Below, one piece after another: positions 1 through 8,025 of a stretch of 23,633 nucleotides of DNA; positions within the stretch are counted from its first letter, which is position 1, and the number at the start of each line of letters is the position of its first letter. The stretch lies in assembly GCF_937890585.1 (NCBI RefSeq), contig NZ_CALACG010000237.1, positions 1 through 23,633 on the forward strand, given 5' to 3'. The notes under the pieces are model-generated. The model searched no databases, had not been told where the DNA came from, and saw only the letters and a list, made by a program, of their open reading frames with translations. A program made the translations under genes and the position numbers. The stretch is from an uncultured Campylobacter sp. (GTDB taxonomy: Bacteria; Campylobacterota; Campylobacteria; Campylobacterales; Campylobacteraceae).

Positions 1-543
1 GCTCATCGTCTTTAGATCTTCAAAATCCCTAACTCCGTAATACTTCAAAAACTCCAAAAACTCAGTGTCATAGGCACTTACAAAGTCAAACCATTTAAGG
101 CACATCTCTTCAAGATTTTTCTCATCATACCTTCTAGCAAGTAGCTGCATGCCCTGCTCGGCTAGAGTTTTAGCGTCCTTGTTGTGAAGCATAGAAATGG
201 CTTGCAAAATTCTTCTTGCAAAGGCATTTAAGGACTTTAGCTTTTTATCATCTGCTGGCTGAGTGATAGTTGTTTGCTGTCCGCCTCTAGATAGCCTAGC
301 TGTCATAAAAGCGACAAACTCATCAACCGTTTTTATATGAAGACTTAGAGCTTGACTTTTATACTCTTCACCAAGCCTTGAGATATATTTTTCTATCTTT
401 TTGCTCTCTTCGGTGGTAAAGCCGTATTTTTTGGAAATTTCATTATAAACTTCGGTGTAATTTTCTGGCGTTAGCATCAAATGGCGTTCTTTGATCTCGC
501 TTAAGGCTTCCTTGACTATCTGACTAACGGTTACTGCTGCCAT
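1..543 (-). CDS. Probable GGDEF-family protein, N-terminal 181 residues, partial at window edge
   Basis: Reading down from an ATG at 543, the frame stays open to base 1, giving 181 residues of a longer protein whose C-terminus lies outside the window. The start has a good ribosome site (AAAAGGAT about 6 bases upstream) and lies 20 bases inside lptE, so translation is probably coupled. The visible part is helical, soluble and lacks a signal peptide. It contains the phrase LTPENYTEVYNEI near residues 24-36, which I associate with the N-terminal helical region of epsilonproteobacterial diguanylate-cyclase-like (GGDEF) proteins. The GGDEF domain itself would lie beyond the edge, so catalytic activity cannot be judged. 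It is the last visible gene of the yajC-secDF-leuS-lptE operon. The family call is inference; that it is a real gene is well supported. Confidence 0.6.
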   Translation of the reverse strand, partial: MAAVTVSQIVKEALSEIKERHLMLTPENYTEVYNEISKKYGFTTEESKKIEKYISRLGEEYKSQALSLHIKTVDEFVAFMTARLSRGGQQTTITQPADDKKLKSLNAFARRILQAISMLHNKDAKTLAEQGMQLLARRYDEKNLEEMCLKWFDFVSAYDTEFLEFLKYYGVRDFEDLKTMS

Positions 544-1063
544 TTTTATATCCTTTTACGGCTAAATTTGCGATGTACTCATCAAATGCCTCTTTTGATG
601 CCTCTTTTATAGCTTCATATTTTTGAGTATCACTGATGACACTATCGGCAAATCTTACATCTTTTTGACGTCTTGCAACGCTAAAGTCATACTCTCCGCT
701 AGCTGGGACGTCAACTACGCTTCCATCTTTAAATTTAGTCTTGTAATTTAGTTGTAAAAAGGCTTTGTAAGATGTGATGTAGCCGTACTGATCGTAGATG
801 ATCGCATCATAGGTCAGCTCTTTTACAGAGATGATTATTGAGGTGTCAGCGCTCTCTTTGCTTGAAAGGCTCTTGTTTAGCCTTGCGACCATGCCCTCTT
901 TTACGGCGTCTTTTATCCAAACGCTATTTTTTGGCTCTTCTTTGCTGATGATCACATCGACGTAAATTCTCTCACCGACAAGATCTTGCGTGATCTTTGA
1001 AACTGGCTTGTAGCCGCATCCGCAAATAAATATTGCTATAAAAAATGCTAAAAAATACCTCAA
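524..1063 (-). CDS. lptE: LPS-assembly lipoprotein LptE
   Basis: A 179-residue lipoprotein. Residues 1-15 form a short hydrophobic signal followed by a lipobox ending at Cys16 (ICGC), then GYKPVSK, the opening typical of LptE. LptE sits in the outer membrane as the partner of the LptD barrel and helps place lipopolysaccharide or lipooligosaccharide in the outer leaflet. The rest is an alpha/beta domain with no membrane segment, of normal family length. The start codon is TTG (1061-1063), preceded by AAGGAT at a spacing of 6, inside the last codons of leuS; I see no better ATG. The stop of leuS is 3 bases upstream, and the next gene starts within lptE. The position after leuS matches, from memory, C. 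jejuni Cj1090c. LptE proteins diverge strongly, so the call rests on the lipobox, the N-terminal motif, the size and the synteny. Confidence 0.8.
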   Translation of the reverse strand: MRYFLAFFIAIFICGCGYKPVSKITQDLVGERIYVDVIISKEEPKNSVWIKDAVKEGMVARLNKSLSSKESADTSIIISVKELTYDAIIYDQYGYITSYKAFLQLNYKTKFKDGSVVDVPASGEYDFSVARRQKDVRFADSVISDTQKYEAIKEASKEAFDEYIANLAVKGYKNGSSNR

Positions 1064-1066
1064 AAT

Positions 1067-3532
1067 TTATCCTTTGATGACAAAATTTACCAATTTGCCT
1101 TTTATATAAATCTCTTTTAAAATTTCTTTTCCTTCAAGCCATTTAGCTACATTTTGCTTAGCTTGTTTTAAAATTTCACTCTCACTCTCGCTCGCTGCCA
1201 CTTCAAACTCAGCCCTCTTCTTGCCATTTACCGTTATAGCAAGACTTATGCTATCTTTTACAAAGACCTCTTCTCTCATCTCAATCTTTGTAAAATTCTT
1301 ACGTCCAAATAGCTCTTCACTAAGCTCGTTTGCGATGTGTGGCACGATAGGTTCTAGTAAATTTAAGATGATGAAAAATCCCTCAGCATTTACGTCTTCA
1401 TTATCTTGTGCGTTTAGTGCATTTAGCGCCTCCATACAAGCAGCTATCAATGTATTAAAAGCAAATGTATCACCAAAAACCTCGGTTGATTTTTTAAGCG
1501 CTTCATAAATTTTTAGCCTTGCAAATTTCTCATCTTTGCTTAAATTTTCGTGATTTATAGCTGGGATTTTATCCATCTTTTTGATGGTTTGTGCCTTTTC
1601 CCAAAGCCTATTTAAAAACCTAAATGCACCCTCAACCGCGCTATCGTTCCACTCTAACTCTTTTTGAGGAGGAGCAGCAAAAAGGATAAAAAGCCTTGCC
1701 GTATCAGCGCCATATCTATTTATGATATCATCAGGATCTACGACGTTACCCTTGCTTTTACTCATCTTTTTGCCATCTTTTAAGACCATGCCTTGAGTTA
1801 GTAAATTTTCAAACGGCTCATCGTCTCTTAGATAGCCAAGATCTCTTAAGACCTTTTGGAAAAATCTAGCGTATAAAAGGTGCAAGATCGCATGCTCGAT
1901 ACCGCCGATGTACTGATCTGCATTCATCCAATAATTCACGCTCTTTTCATCAAGTGCTTTTTGCTCCCAACTCTTTTCATCACTTGCAAATCTAGCAAAA
2001 TACCAGCTACTCTCTACGAATGTATCCATCGTATCAGTCTCTCTGATCGCGTCTTTGCCGCATTTTGGACACTTTGTAAATTTCCAAGTTGGATGTTTAT
2101 CAAGTGGGTTGCCCTCGCCTGTGATCTTTACATCTTCAGGCAGTGCGATAGGTAAATTTTCCTCTTTTTCAGGCACTACGCCGCAGCATTTGCAGTGCAC
2201 GACAGGTATCGGCGCACCCCAGTATCTTTGGCGGGAGATTCCCCAGTCTCTTAGTTTGTAATTTGTGATCCTTTTGCCAAGGCCATCTTTTTCAAATTTC
2301 TCTATTATAAAGCTTTTGGCATCCTCTGAGCTAAGTCCGTTTATCAGCTCAGAATTTATAGAAACGCCGTATTCTGAGTAAGCTTTAGAGCCGTCACTCT
2401 CGCCCTCAAGTGGCTTTACGACTGGTTTTATGGGTAGATTAAATTTAGTTGCAAACTCGAAGTCTCTTTGATCATGCGCTGGTACAGCCATGATAGCGCC
2501 ACTGCCGTAGTCAGCTAGGATGAAATTTGCAACCCAAACTGGGATCTTTTCATTTGTGAGTGGATGAATGACGTGAATTCCTAAAAATTCCCCATCTTTT
2601 TCGCTCGCTTGACGCTCTCTTGGGCTTTGATTAAGTATTGCTTTTATCTTTGCCTTTTTATTTTCATCAAATTTAGCATTTTCAAGTAGTACTTTTACGA
2701 TAGGATGCTCTGGCGCAAGGGCTGTATAGCTAACGCCGTAAATCGTATCAGGCCTTGTCGTAAATACCTCAAAACCATCAAATTTACCGTCCAAAGTCTC
2801 TTTTGAAGCCTCATCAAGGCTAAATTTAAACTCCAAGCCGTAGCTTCTGCCGATCCAGTTTTCTTGCATTGTGATGACTTGATTTGGCCATTTGCCCTCA
2901 AGAAGCTTTAGATCATCAAGTAGCTCGCTAGCGTATTTTGTGATGTTGAAGTAATATCCTGGAAGCTCTTTTTGCACAACATCATTACCGCATCTCCAGC
3001 ATTTTCCATCTTCAACCTGCTCGTTTGCAAGCACGGTTTGATCGTATTCACACCAATTTACGATGGCATTTTTTCTATAAACAAGCCCTTTTTCAAACAT
3101 CTTTATAAAAAAGCTTTGCTCCCACTTTGTGTAAAGCGGATCAGATGTAGCTAAAATTCTCTTTTTAGAGAATGAAAAGCCAAGGCTTGCAAGCTCTTTT
3201 TTCATATAGTCGATGTTTTCGTAAGTCCAAATTTTAGGGTGAATTTTATGTTTTATGGCTGCGTTTTCAGCTGGCATACCAAAGCTATCAAAGCCGATAG
3301 GATGAAGCACGTTGTAGCCGCTTTTTCTATATGATCTAGCCAGCGCATCGCCGATAGAGTAGTTTCTCACATGCCCCATGTGTATGCGTCCGCTTGGATA
3401 TGGAAACATACTTAGGATATATTTTTTTGGCAAGCTCAGATCATCTTTTGGTTCAAATTCTTCATTTTTATCCCAAATTTCTTGCCATTTTTTTTCTATC
3501 TTTAAAGGCTCATATTTTCTCTTCTCAGCCAT
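1067..3532 (-). CDS. leuS: Leucyl-tRNA synthetase LeuS
   Basis: An 821-residue class I aminoacyl-tRNA synthetase that charges tRNA-Leu with leucine in the cytoplasm. The HIGH-type signature is HMGH at residues 51-54, preceded by PYPSGRI. The CP1 editing domain, which hydrolyses mischarged tRNA, is marked by [12 protein letters not shown] (258-269) and [15 protein letters not shown] (343-357). KMSKS is at 589-593. Cysteine pairs CWRC (178-181), CKCC (447-450) and CPKC (488-491) suggest bound zinc, as in bacterial LeuRS. The C-terminal part carries the anticodon-binding helices and the small terminal domain ([13 protein letters not shown]). The ATG at 3532 follows AGGAG at good spacing. The gene lies in the operon between the four-helix membrane protein and lptE; the family identity is unambiguous. 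Confidence 0.98.
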   Translation of the reverse strand: MAEKRKYEPLKIEKKWQEIWDKNEEFEPKDDLSLPKKYILSMFPYPSGRIHMGHVRNYSIGDALARSYRKSGYNVLHPIGFDSFGMPAENAAIKHKIHPKIWTYENIDYMKKELASLGFSFSKKRILATSDPLYTKWEQSFFIKMFEKGLVYRKNAIVNWCEYDQTVLANEQVEDGKCWRCGNDVVQKELPGYYFNITKYASELLDDLKLLEGKWPNQVITMQENWIGRSYGLEFKFSLDEASKETLDGKFDGFEVFTTRPDTIYGVSYTALAPEHPIVKVLLENAKFDENKKAKIKAILNQSPRERQASEKDGEFLGIHVIHPLTNEKIPVWVANFILADYGSGAIMAVPAHDQRDFEFATKFNLPIKPVVKPLEGESDGSKAYSEYGVSINSELINGLSSEDAKSFIIEKFEKDGLGKRITNYKLRDWGISRQRYWGAPIPVVHCKCCGVVPEKEENLPIALPEDVKITGEGNPLDKHPTWKFTKCPKCGKDAIRETDTMDTFVESSWYFARFASDEKSWEQKALDEKSVNYWMNADQYIGGIEHAILHLLYARFFQKVLRDLGYLRDDEPFENLLTQGMVLKDGKKMSKSKGNVVDPDDIINRYGADTARLFILFAAPPQKELEWNDSAVEGAFRFLNRLWEKAQTIKKMDKIPAINHENLSKDEKFARLKIYEALKKSTEVFGDTFAFNTLIAACMEALNALNAQDNEDVNAEGFFIILNLLEPIVPHIANELSEELFGRKNFTKIEMREEVFVKDSISLAITVNGKKRAEFEVAASESESEILKQAKQNVAKWLEGKEILKEIYIKGKLVNFVIKG

Positions 3533-3540
3533 TTTTTCTC

Positions 3541-3879
3541 CTAAAATTCTTCTTGTGATTTGCTTGATTCTATTAATACCAAGGCTAGTGAAAATATATT
3601 TGCAATGACTGCGCCAATAGCTAGCGAATAGCTAAGCGTTGCATTTTCAGAGACTTGCAAAATAACAAAAGCTGGTATAAGGTGCAAATCAGCAACCAAC
3701 GAGCTAGCAAAAAGCTCAGCTGAAAGTAAATTTTTAACACCGATCTTAAGCAAAGTTGAAACCAAATTTATACTAGCTGCCACAAAAAGGGCGATCTCAT
3801 TTTTATCATATAAAAACTCCGCCGTAGTCGTAAGACTCATCAACGCAAAAAATATGTAGATAACTTTTCCCCAGTTCAT
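3541..3879 (-). CDS. Small four-helix membrane protein, DUF6394-like
   Basis: A 112-residue protein of unknown function. It has four predicted membrane helices at about residues 5-22, 28-46, 56-76 and 82-103, and a short polar C-tail (ESSKSQEEF). The N-terminal phrase [20 protein letters not shown] and the central [21 protein letters not shown] look like the uncharacterised family I know as DUF6394, common in Campylobacterota; that family name is from memory. A strong ribosome site (GGAGGG) precedes the ATG at 3879. The gene sits 9 bases after secF and 8 bases before leuS, so it is co-transcribed with secDF. This placement suggests an envelope role, possibly linked to Sec export, but nothing in the sequence proves it. 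No catalytic motif is visible. Confidence 0.75.
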   Translation of the reverse strand: MNWGKVIYIFFALMSLTTTAEFLYDKNEIALFVAASINLVSTLLKIGVKNLLSAELFASSLVADLHLIPAFVILQVSENATLSYSLAIGAVIANIFSLALVLIESSKSQEEF

Positions 3880-3888
3880 TATCCCTCC

Positions 3889-4860
3889 TTACACAACGCC
3901 TTTTTCAAACATAGCACGCTCTTTATCACGCTCTTTTTTGATCCTTTGCTTCTCAGCCTCTCTAGCTCTAAAATGCTCAATGCTAAATTTAAACCAGATA
4001 AGAAATGGTGATGAGATGTAGATCGAGCTGATCGTTCCTATAACGATACCAACGATAAGGATAAATGAAAATCCATGTATCATATCTCCACCGAATAAAA
4101 ATAACACAACAACAGTCATCATCGTAGTGGCTGAAGTTAGGATAGTTCTTGAAAGTGTGGCTGAGACTGACTCGTTGATAACGCCCTCGATATCAGTTCT
4201 CTTACTCTCTTTTATGCCTTCTCGTATCCTGTCAAAAATGATGATCGTATCGTTTAGCGAGTAGCCAAGCACCGTTAATACAGCCGCTAGAGTGTCTAAA
4301 TTTACATCGATATCAAATAGCGAAATAGCACCAACAGTTATAACTATATCGTGAATTTCAGTTGCGATCGCAGCTAGCGCAAATCGCCATTCAAATCTAA
4401 ATGTGATATAAAGAAGCACACCAATTAGTGAAATTCCAAGAGCCATCAAGCCCTTTTGCCTAAGCTCGTCACCAACCTTTGGACCAACGATATCAACACG
4501 TCTTACTTCAAAGTTTCCAGTATCTTTTAAAATTTGCTTTATCTCAGTACCAATGTCACCAGTTAAATTTGAACTTGATCCTGAAAATCTAATAACAGCC
4601 TCATCTTCGCTTCCAAACTCAGTAACAGAGGCATTTTTAAGCACTTCATTTGTGCCAAAAGCGTCGCGAATTTTATCAAGTGGCGCTTTGGTGTCGTATT
4701 TTAGCTGGATAAGCGTGCCACCAGAAAAATCGATGCCGTAGTTTAAACCCTTTGTTGCAAGCAAAAAGATCGAGCCAACAAATAAAAATATAGAAAATGC
4801 GAGTGACACAAATCTAAACCGCATAAAATCATAAACTTTTGCCTTAGTAAAAATTTGCAT
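3889..4860 (-). CDS. secF: Protein-export membrane protein SecF
   Basis: A 323-residue subunit of the SecDF-YajC complex, which uses proton-motive force to help pull preproteins through SecYEG at the inner membrane. Residues 17-36 form the first membrane helix, followed by the SecF signature DFSGGTLIQL starting at 44. After a periplasmic domain come five membrane helices between about 130 and 295, containing the conserved loop SLNDTIIIFDRIREG (about 201-215). The last 30 residues are a charged cytoplasmic tail (REAEKQRIKKERDKER). Length is typical. The ribosome site AAAAGGAGC lies in the last codons of secD, and the two genes are separated by only 2 bases (stop 4863, start 4860). Confidence 0.97.
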   Translation of the reverse strand: MQIFTKAKVYDFMRFRFVSLAFSIFLFVGSIFLLATKGLNYGIDFSGGTLIQLKYDTKAPLDKIRDAFGTNEVLKNASVTEFGSEDEAVIRFSGSSSNLTGDIGTEIKQILKDTGNFEVRRVDIVGPKVGDELRQKGLMALGISLIGVLLYITFRFEWRFALAAIATEIHDIVITVGAISLFDIDVNLDTLAAVLTVLGYSLNDTIIIFDRIREGIKESKRTDIEGVINESVSATLSRTILTSATTMMTVVVLFLFGGDMIHGFSFILIVGIVIGTISSIYISSPFLIWFKFSIEHFRAREAEKQRIKKERDKERAMFEKGVV

Positions 4861-4862
4861 CT

Positions 4863-6443
4863 CTAGCTCCTTTTATAACCAAACCAAAGTCTGGTATTTC
4901 CGCTTTTTTCTATCTTATCCATGACTGCATCAAACATGCCATGTGTGCCTAAAATGGCCGTTAGCATCGAAGCCATGATACCTATAGCCATAGTTACCGC
5001 AAAGCCTTTAACTGGGCCAGTACCATAAGCATAAAGCACAGCAACTGTGATAATGGTAGTTAAATTTGAGTCGATAATCGCACTCATAGCGTGCTCATAG
5101 CCCTTTTGTACGGCTGTCCTTATCGCCACGCCTTCACGTAAAAGCTCACGTATACGCTCGTTTATGATGACGTTTGCATCAACAGCCATACCGATAGTTA
5201 GCACGATACCAGCCATACCTGGCAGAGTAAGTGTCGCTCCAAAAAGCGCCATAACAGCGACTAATATAACGACGTCTGCAACTAGTGCGATATTTGCAAA
5301 AATTCCAGAAATTCCATAATAAACTAGCATAAATAGCACGACTAAAATAGATCCAGCAGCAAGAGCAACCATGCTTTGATTGATGCTTTCTTGGCCTAAA
5401 GATGGGCCAACGCTTCTTTTTTCTAGCATCTTAACAGGTGCTAAAAGTGCGCCACTTCTAAGTGCGATCGCTACGTCGTGAGCTTCATCAAGGGTAAAAC
5501 CACCGCTGATCTGGCCGCTGCCGCCACCTATTCTTTCGTTTATAACTGGAGCTGAATAGACCTTGCCGTCAAGCACGATAGCAAGCCTTTTACCCACATT
5601 TGCTCCAGTAAAATCACCAAAAATTCTAGCGCCTTCTGAATTTAGTGTAAAATTTATGATCGGTAGGTTGTTTTGCTGAGAGAATGCGACCTTTGCATCA
5701 GTTAGCATAGAGCCATCAAGCACTGGGATATTTTTAACGACATATTTTACGCGGTCATTTTTAGCATCTTTAAAGATTACATCACCATAGCTTTCGGCCT
5801 CAGCCTCGCTCATCGTATTTGCCTGATCTTGTCTTTTGTCATCAACTGCCATAAGCTGTAAGTGAGCGGCCTTTGCGATAAGATCTCTCGCTCTTTGCTC
5901 GTCTTCTTCGGTTTTTATGCCAGGAAGCTCGACTAGGATATTGTCTTTGCCTTGTCTAGCGACTGTTGGCTCAGCTAGACCAAACTGATCAAGTCTGTTT
6001 CTAATGGTCTCAACAGCTTGAGAGATCGCATACTCGATCGTATCAATCCTCTCTTGCTCTGTTAGAGTGATGTGATAGTTTAGACCATCTTTTTTGATAT
6101 CAAGCCCTTTTATCTCAGCAAGTGCCTTATCAACTTTTGGAGCCTCGTCACTATCAAGCAGCGCAAAATCAACACTATCTTCTTTTATCTTAAATTTATC
6201 AATAAGCACATCTTCTTTTTTAGCATAATAATTTATGCTTCCAGCGATTGACTTGATCTTAGAGTGGATGGCTTCGTTAGTTTCAACACCAAGAAGCATA
6301 TGAAGACCGCCTTGAAGGTCAAGTCCTAATGAAATTTTAGCTCCACTTTGAGTCTGAAAAAAAGATGGCACCGAAAAGCCAAAACCAAAAATCAAGGCTA
6401 ATATTAAGATAATCAGCCTATATGTAACTCTTGCGTTACGCAT
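4863..6443 (-). CDS. secD: Protein-export membrane protein SecD
   Basis: A 526-residue inner-membrane subunit of SecDF-YajC. The first helix (about 8-26) is followed by the signature LGLDLQGGLHMLLGV (39-53). A large periplasmic region contains the AVETIRNRLDQFGLAEP segment, whose role is contact with the emerging preprotein. Residues from about 350 on hold five more membrane helices, with the conserved TIGMAVDANVIINERIRE motif whose Asp and Arg belong to the proton path. Length is on the short side compared with the E. coli protein but normal for this genus. The ATG at 6443 shares one base with the yajC stop (TAATG), so the two are translationally coupled. Confidence 0.97.
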   Translation of the reverse strand: MRNARVTYRLIILILALIFGFGFSVPSFFQTQSGAKISLGLDLQGGLHMLLGVETNEAIHSKIKSIAGSINYYAKKEDVLIDKFKIKEDSVDFALLDSDEAPKVDKALAEIKGLDIKKDGLNYHITLTEQERIDTIEYAISQAVETIRNRLDQFGLAEPTVARQGKDNILVELPGIKTEEDEQRARDLIAKAAHLQLMAVDDKRQDQANTMSEAEAESYGDVIFKDAKNDRVKYVVKNIPVLDGSMLTDAKVAFSQQNNLPIINFTLNSEGARIFGDFTGANVGKRLAIVLDGKVYSAPVINERIGGGSGQISGGFTLDEAHDVAIALRSGALLAPVKMLEKRSVGPSLGQESINQSMVALAAGSILVVLFMLVYYGISGIFANIALVADVVILVAVMALFGATLTLPGMAGIVLTIGMAVDANVIINERIRELLREGVAIRTAVQKGYEHAMSAIIDSNLTTIITVAVLYAYGTGPVKGFAVTMAIGIMASMLTAILGTHGMFDAVMDKIEKSGNTRLWFGYKRS

Positions 6444-6715
6444 TATTTATCTTCGATCTTTTTAGCTACAAACTCGCGTGCTATACGAACGATTACATCA
6501 TCGTTAAGTTTAACTTTGATAAAATCATTTTCGGCTTTAATCACTTCGCATATAAGTCCGCCATTAGTTACTATCTTATCGCCTTTGTCAAGAGCTGCAA
6601 GCATTGCTGCGTGGGCTTTTTGTTGTTTTTGTTGAGGTCTGATAACCAAAAAGTAAAATATGGCGAAAAGCACAACAAGAGGTAGTAATGATGTTAAAAA
6701 ATCAGCGTTTTGCAT
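6443..6715 (-). CDS. yajC: Sec translocon accessory protein YajC
   Basis: A 90-residue protein with one N-terminal membrane helix (about 9-24), followed at once by IRPQQKQQKAH, the YajC hallmark, and a small cytoplasmic domain with GDKIVTNGGLICEV. YajC associates with SecDF and the Sec holotranslocon. It is the first gene of the yajC-secD-secF operon. The ATG at 6715 follows AAGGAAA at about 4 bases. The first 28 bases of the coding region overlap the start of lnt on the other strand, so the two genes share their 5' ends. A candidate extended -10 box lies at 6749-6757. Confidence 0.96.
   Translation of the reverse strand: MQNADFLTSLLPLVVLFAIFYFLVIRPQQKQQKAHAAMLAALDKGDKIVTNGGLICEVIKAENDFIKVKLNDDVIVRIAREFVAKKIEDK
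6654..6659 (+). promoter_or_regulatory. Candidate -10 box for lnt, inside yajC
   Basis: TAAAAT lies about 28 bases upstream of the lnt ATG, within yajC on the opposite strand. In Campylobacter the -35 box is weak, so support rests on the -10 and the distance. This is a weak call in AT-rich DNA. Confidence 0.25.
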
Positions 6716-7983
6716 GGATTTCCTTATTTGTAAGATTTTTAAACGGACATTTTAGCACTAAAATTATAATAAAAGCCTTTGTCGGTGCTTTTTTGCTTTC
6801 TAATTTCATTTTTTTAGCTATGGCAGAAAATCAAATTTTAAATTTCATCTCACCTTTTCTTACGCTAGCTGGAATTTACGTCATCATAAATTTAAGCAGA
6901 GCTGGCTTTTTTGCGGCTGGCTTTTTCACTGGAATTTTGTGGTTTTACTGGATCGGCTTTAGTTTTATCTACTACGAACTAGTCTGGCTTATACCATTTG
7001 TCATCCTCTTTGTAGCCCTTGTTTATGGACTTTTATTTTGGATAGCCTCTTTTCCAAGCTTTGTAGCACTAAGAGCCGTTTTACTATTTTTAATAAGCTA
7101 TGTGCACCCACTTGGCTTTAACTGGTTTAACCTTGAAGCGACACTTGTTTTAGGGGCTTTTGAGCCAAATACTAGAGGACTTATATTTGTTTTTTTAGCG
7201 GCTATTTCTTTGAGTTTAAAAGATAAAATTTTAAAATTTATCCTAGCTTTTATCTGCCTTATCGCCGCTTTGCAGTTTAAAAGTAGCGAGGCAAAGGCTC
7301 TACCATTTGACGTGGAGCTAGTAAATACTAATGTCGCTCAAAGAGTGCGCTGGGATAAAAACTTGCGCATGAAATTTACAAATGAAAATTTAGACTTGAT
7401 AAATAGCGCCATAGCCGAGCAAAAACGCCTCATCGTGCTGCCCGAGAGTGCGTTTCCACTATTTATGACAAATGAGCCACTGCTTGTTGATGAGCTAAAA
7501 GAGCTTTCAAAAAAGATAACCATCGTAGCTGGCGCGCTTGCCTATGAAAATAAGCAAATTTATAACTCTGCATTTTTGTTTCAAGATGGCACTCTAAGGC
7601 GAATGGATAAGAAATTTTTAGTGCCATTTGGAGAAGAAATCCCTCTGCCAAAATTTATGCAAGATGCCGTAAATAAGCTATTTTTTGGTGGGGCTAGCGA
7701 CTTTAAAAAGGCAGAAAATTTTAGCGACTATGAGATAGATGGGATTAAAATCAGAAACGCTATCTGCTACGAGGCGACAAGAGAGGAGCTTTATAGGGGC
7801 GAATTTGACGCGGTCGTGGCCATCACAAACAACGGCTGGTTTGTGCCAAGTAGCGAACCTGTGCTTCAAAGACTATTAATAAAACACCTTGCCACAAAAT
7901 ATAATAAAGCGATCTATCACAGCGTAAATGGCTCAAAAAGTGAGATCATAAAGCCTAAAAAAGCGTTTTGGGATGAGTTTTAA
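6688..7983 (+). CDS. lnt: Apolipoprotein N-acyltransferase Lnt
   Basis: A 431-residue inner-membrane enzyme that transfers an acyl chain from phospholipid to the N-terminal cysteine of lipoproteins; lptE and the 17377 product in this window are likely substrates. About six or seven hydrophobic helices occupy residues 25-195, then a nitrilase-fold periplasmic domain follows. The catalytic triad appears as Glu253 (VLPESAFP), Lys308 (DKKFLVPFGEE) and Cys360 (RNAICYE). The C-terminus (SVNGSKSEIIKPKKAFWDEF) is shorter than in enterobacteria and lacks an obvious final helix. I kept the ATG at 6688 because AAGAGG lies 5 bases upstream and because a later start would remove the first helix; ATG 6691 is equally possible. 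A perfect TATAAT at 6765-6770 and in-frame TTG 6793 or ATG 6820 leave some doubt about the start. Confidence 0.93.
   Translation: MMLKNQRFAWISLFVRFLNGHFSTKIIIKAFVGAFLLSNFIFLAMAENQILNFISPFLTLAGIYVIINLSRAGFFAAGFFTGILWFYWIGFSFIYYELVWLIPFVILFVALVYGLLFWIASFPSFVALRAVLLFLISYVHPLGFNWFNLEATLVLGAFEPNTRGLIFVFLAAISLSLKDKILKFILAFICLIAALQFKSSEAKALPFDVELVNTNVAQRVRWDKNLRMKFTNENLDLINSAIAEQKRLIVLPESAFPLFMTNEPLLVDELKELSKKITIVAGALAYENKQIYNSAFLFQDGTLRRMDKKFLVPFGEEIPLPKFMQDAVNKLFFGGASDFKKAENFSDYEIDGIKIRNAICYEATREELYRGEFDAVVAITNNGWFVPSSEPVLQRLLIKHLATKYNKAIYHSVNGSKSEIIKPKKAFWDEF
6749..6757 (-). promoter_or_regulatory. Candidate sigma70 promoter (extended -10) for the yajC-secDF operon
   Basis: On the minus strand the sequence reads TGCTAAAAT, an extended -10 of the type usual in Campylobacter. 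Transcription would start near 6742, leaving a leader of about 27 bases with an AAGGAAA ribosome site before the yajC ATG at 6715. The box lies inside the first codons of lnt. Confidence 0.5.
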
Positions 7984-7992
7984 AAGAAATTT

Positions 7993-8023
7993 AAAGTGGC
8001 TTTTTAGATAAAGCCACTTTTTT
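7993..8023. terminator. Bidirectional terminator hairpin between lnt and metK
   Basis: A perfect 11-bp stem, AAAGTGGCTTT (7993-8003) with AAAGCCACTTT (8010-8020), and a 6-base loop (TTAGAT), continues into more T on the plus strand. It sits between two convergent genes, so it can end both transcripts; the minus-strand side has a weaker T run. Confidence 0.85.
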
Positions 8024-8025
8024 GA

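Noticed and set aside
1221..1508. Plus-strand frame antisense to leuS
   Set aside because: Mirror of LeuS coding; Ser/Phe-rich product without start signals.
6431..6685. Plus-strand frame antisense to yajC
   Set aside because: YajC is certain on the other strand; the antisense product has no recognisable features and no promoter.
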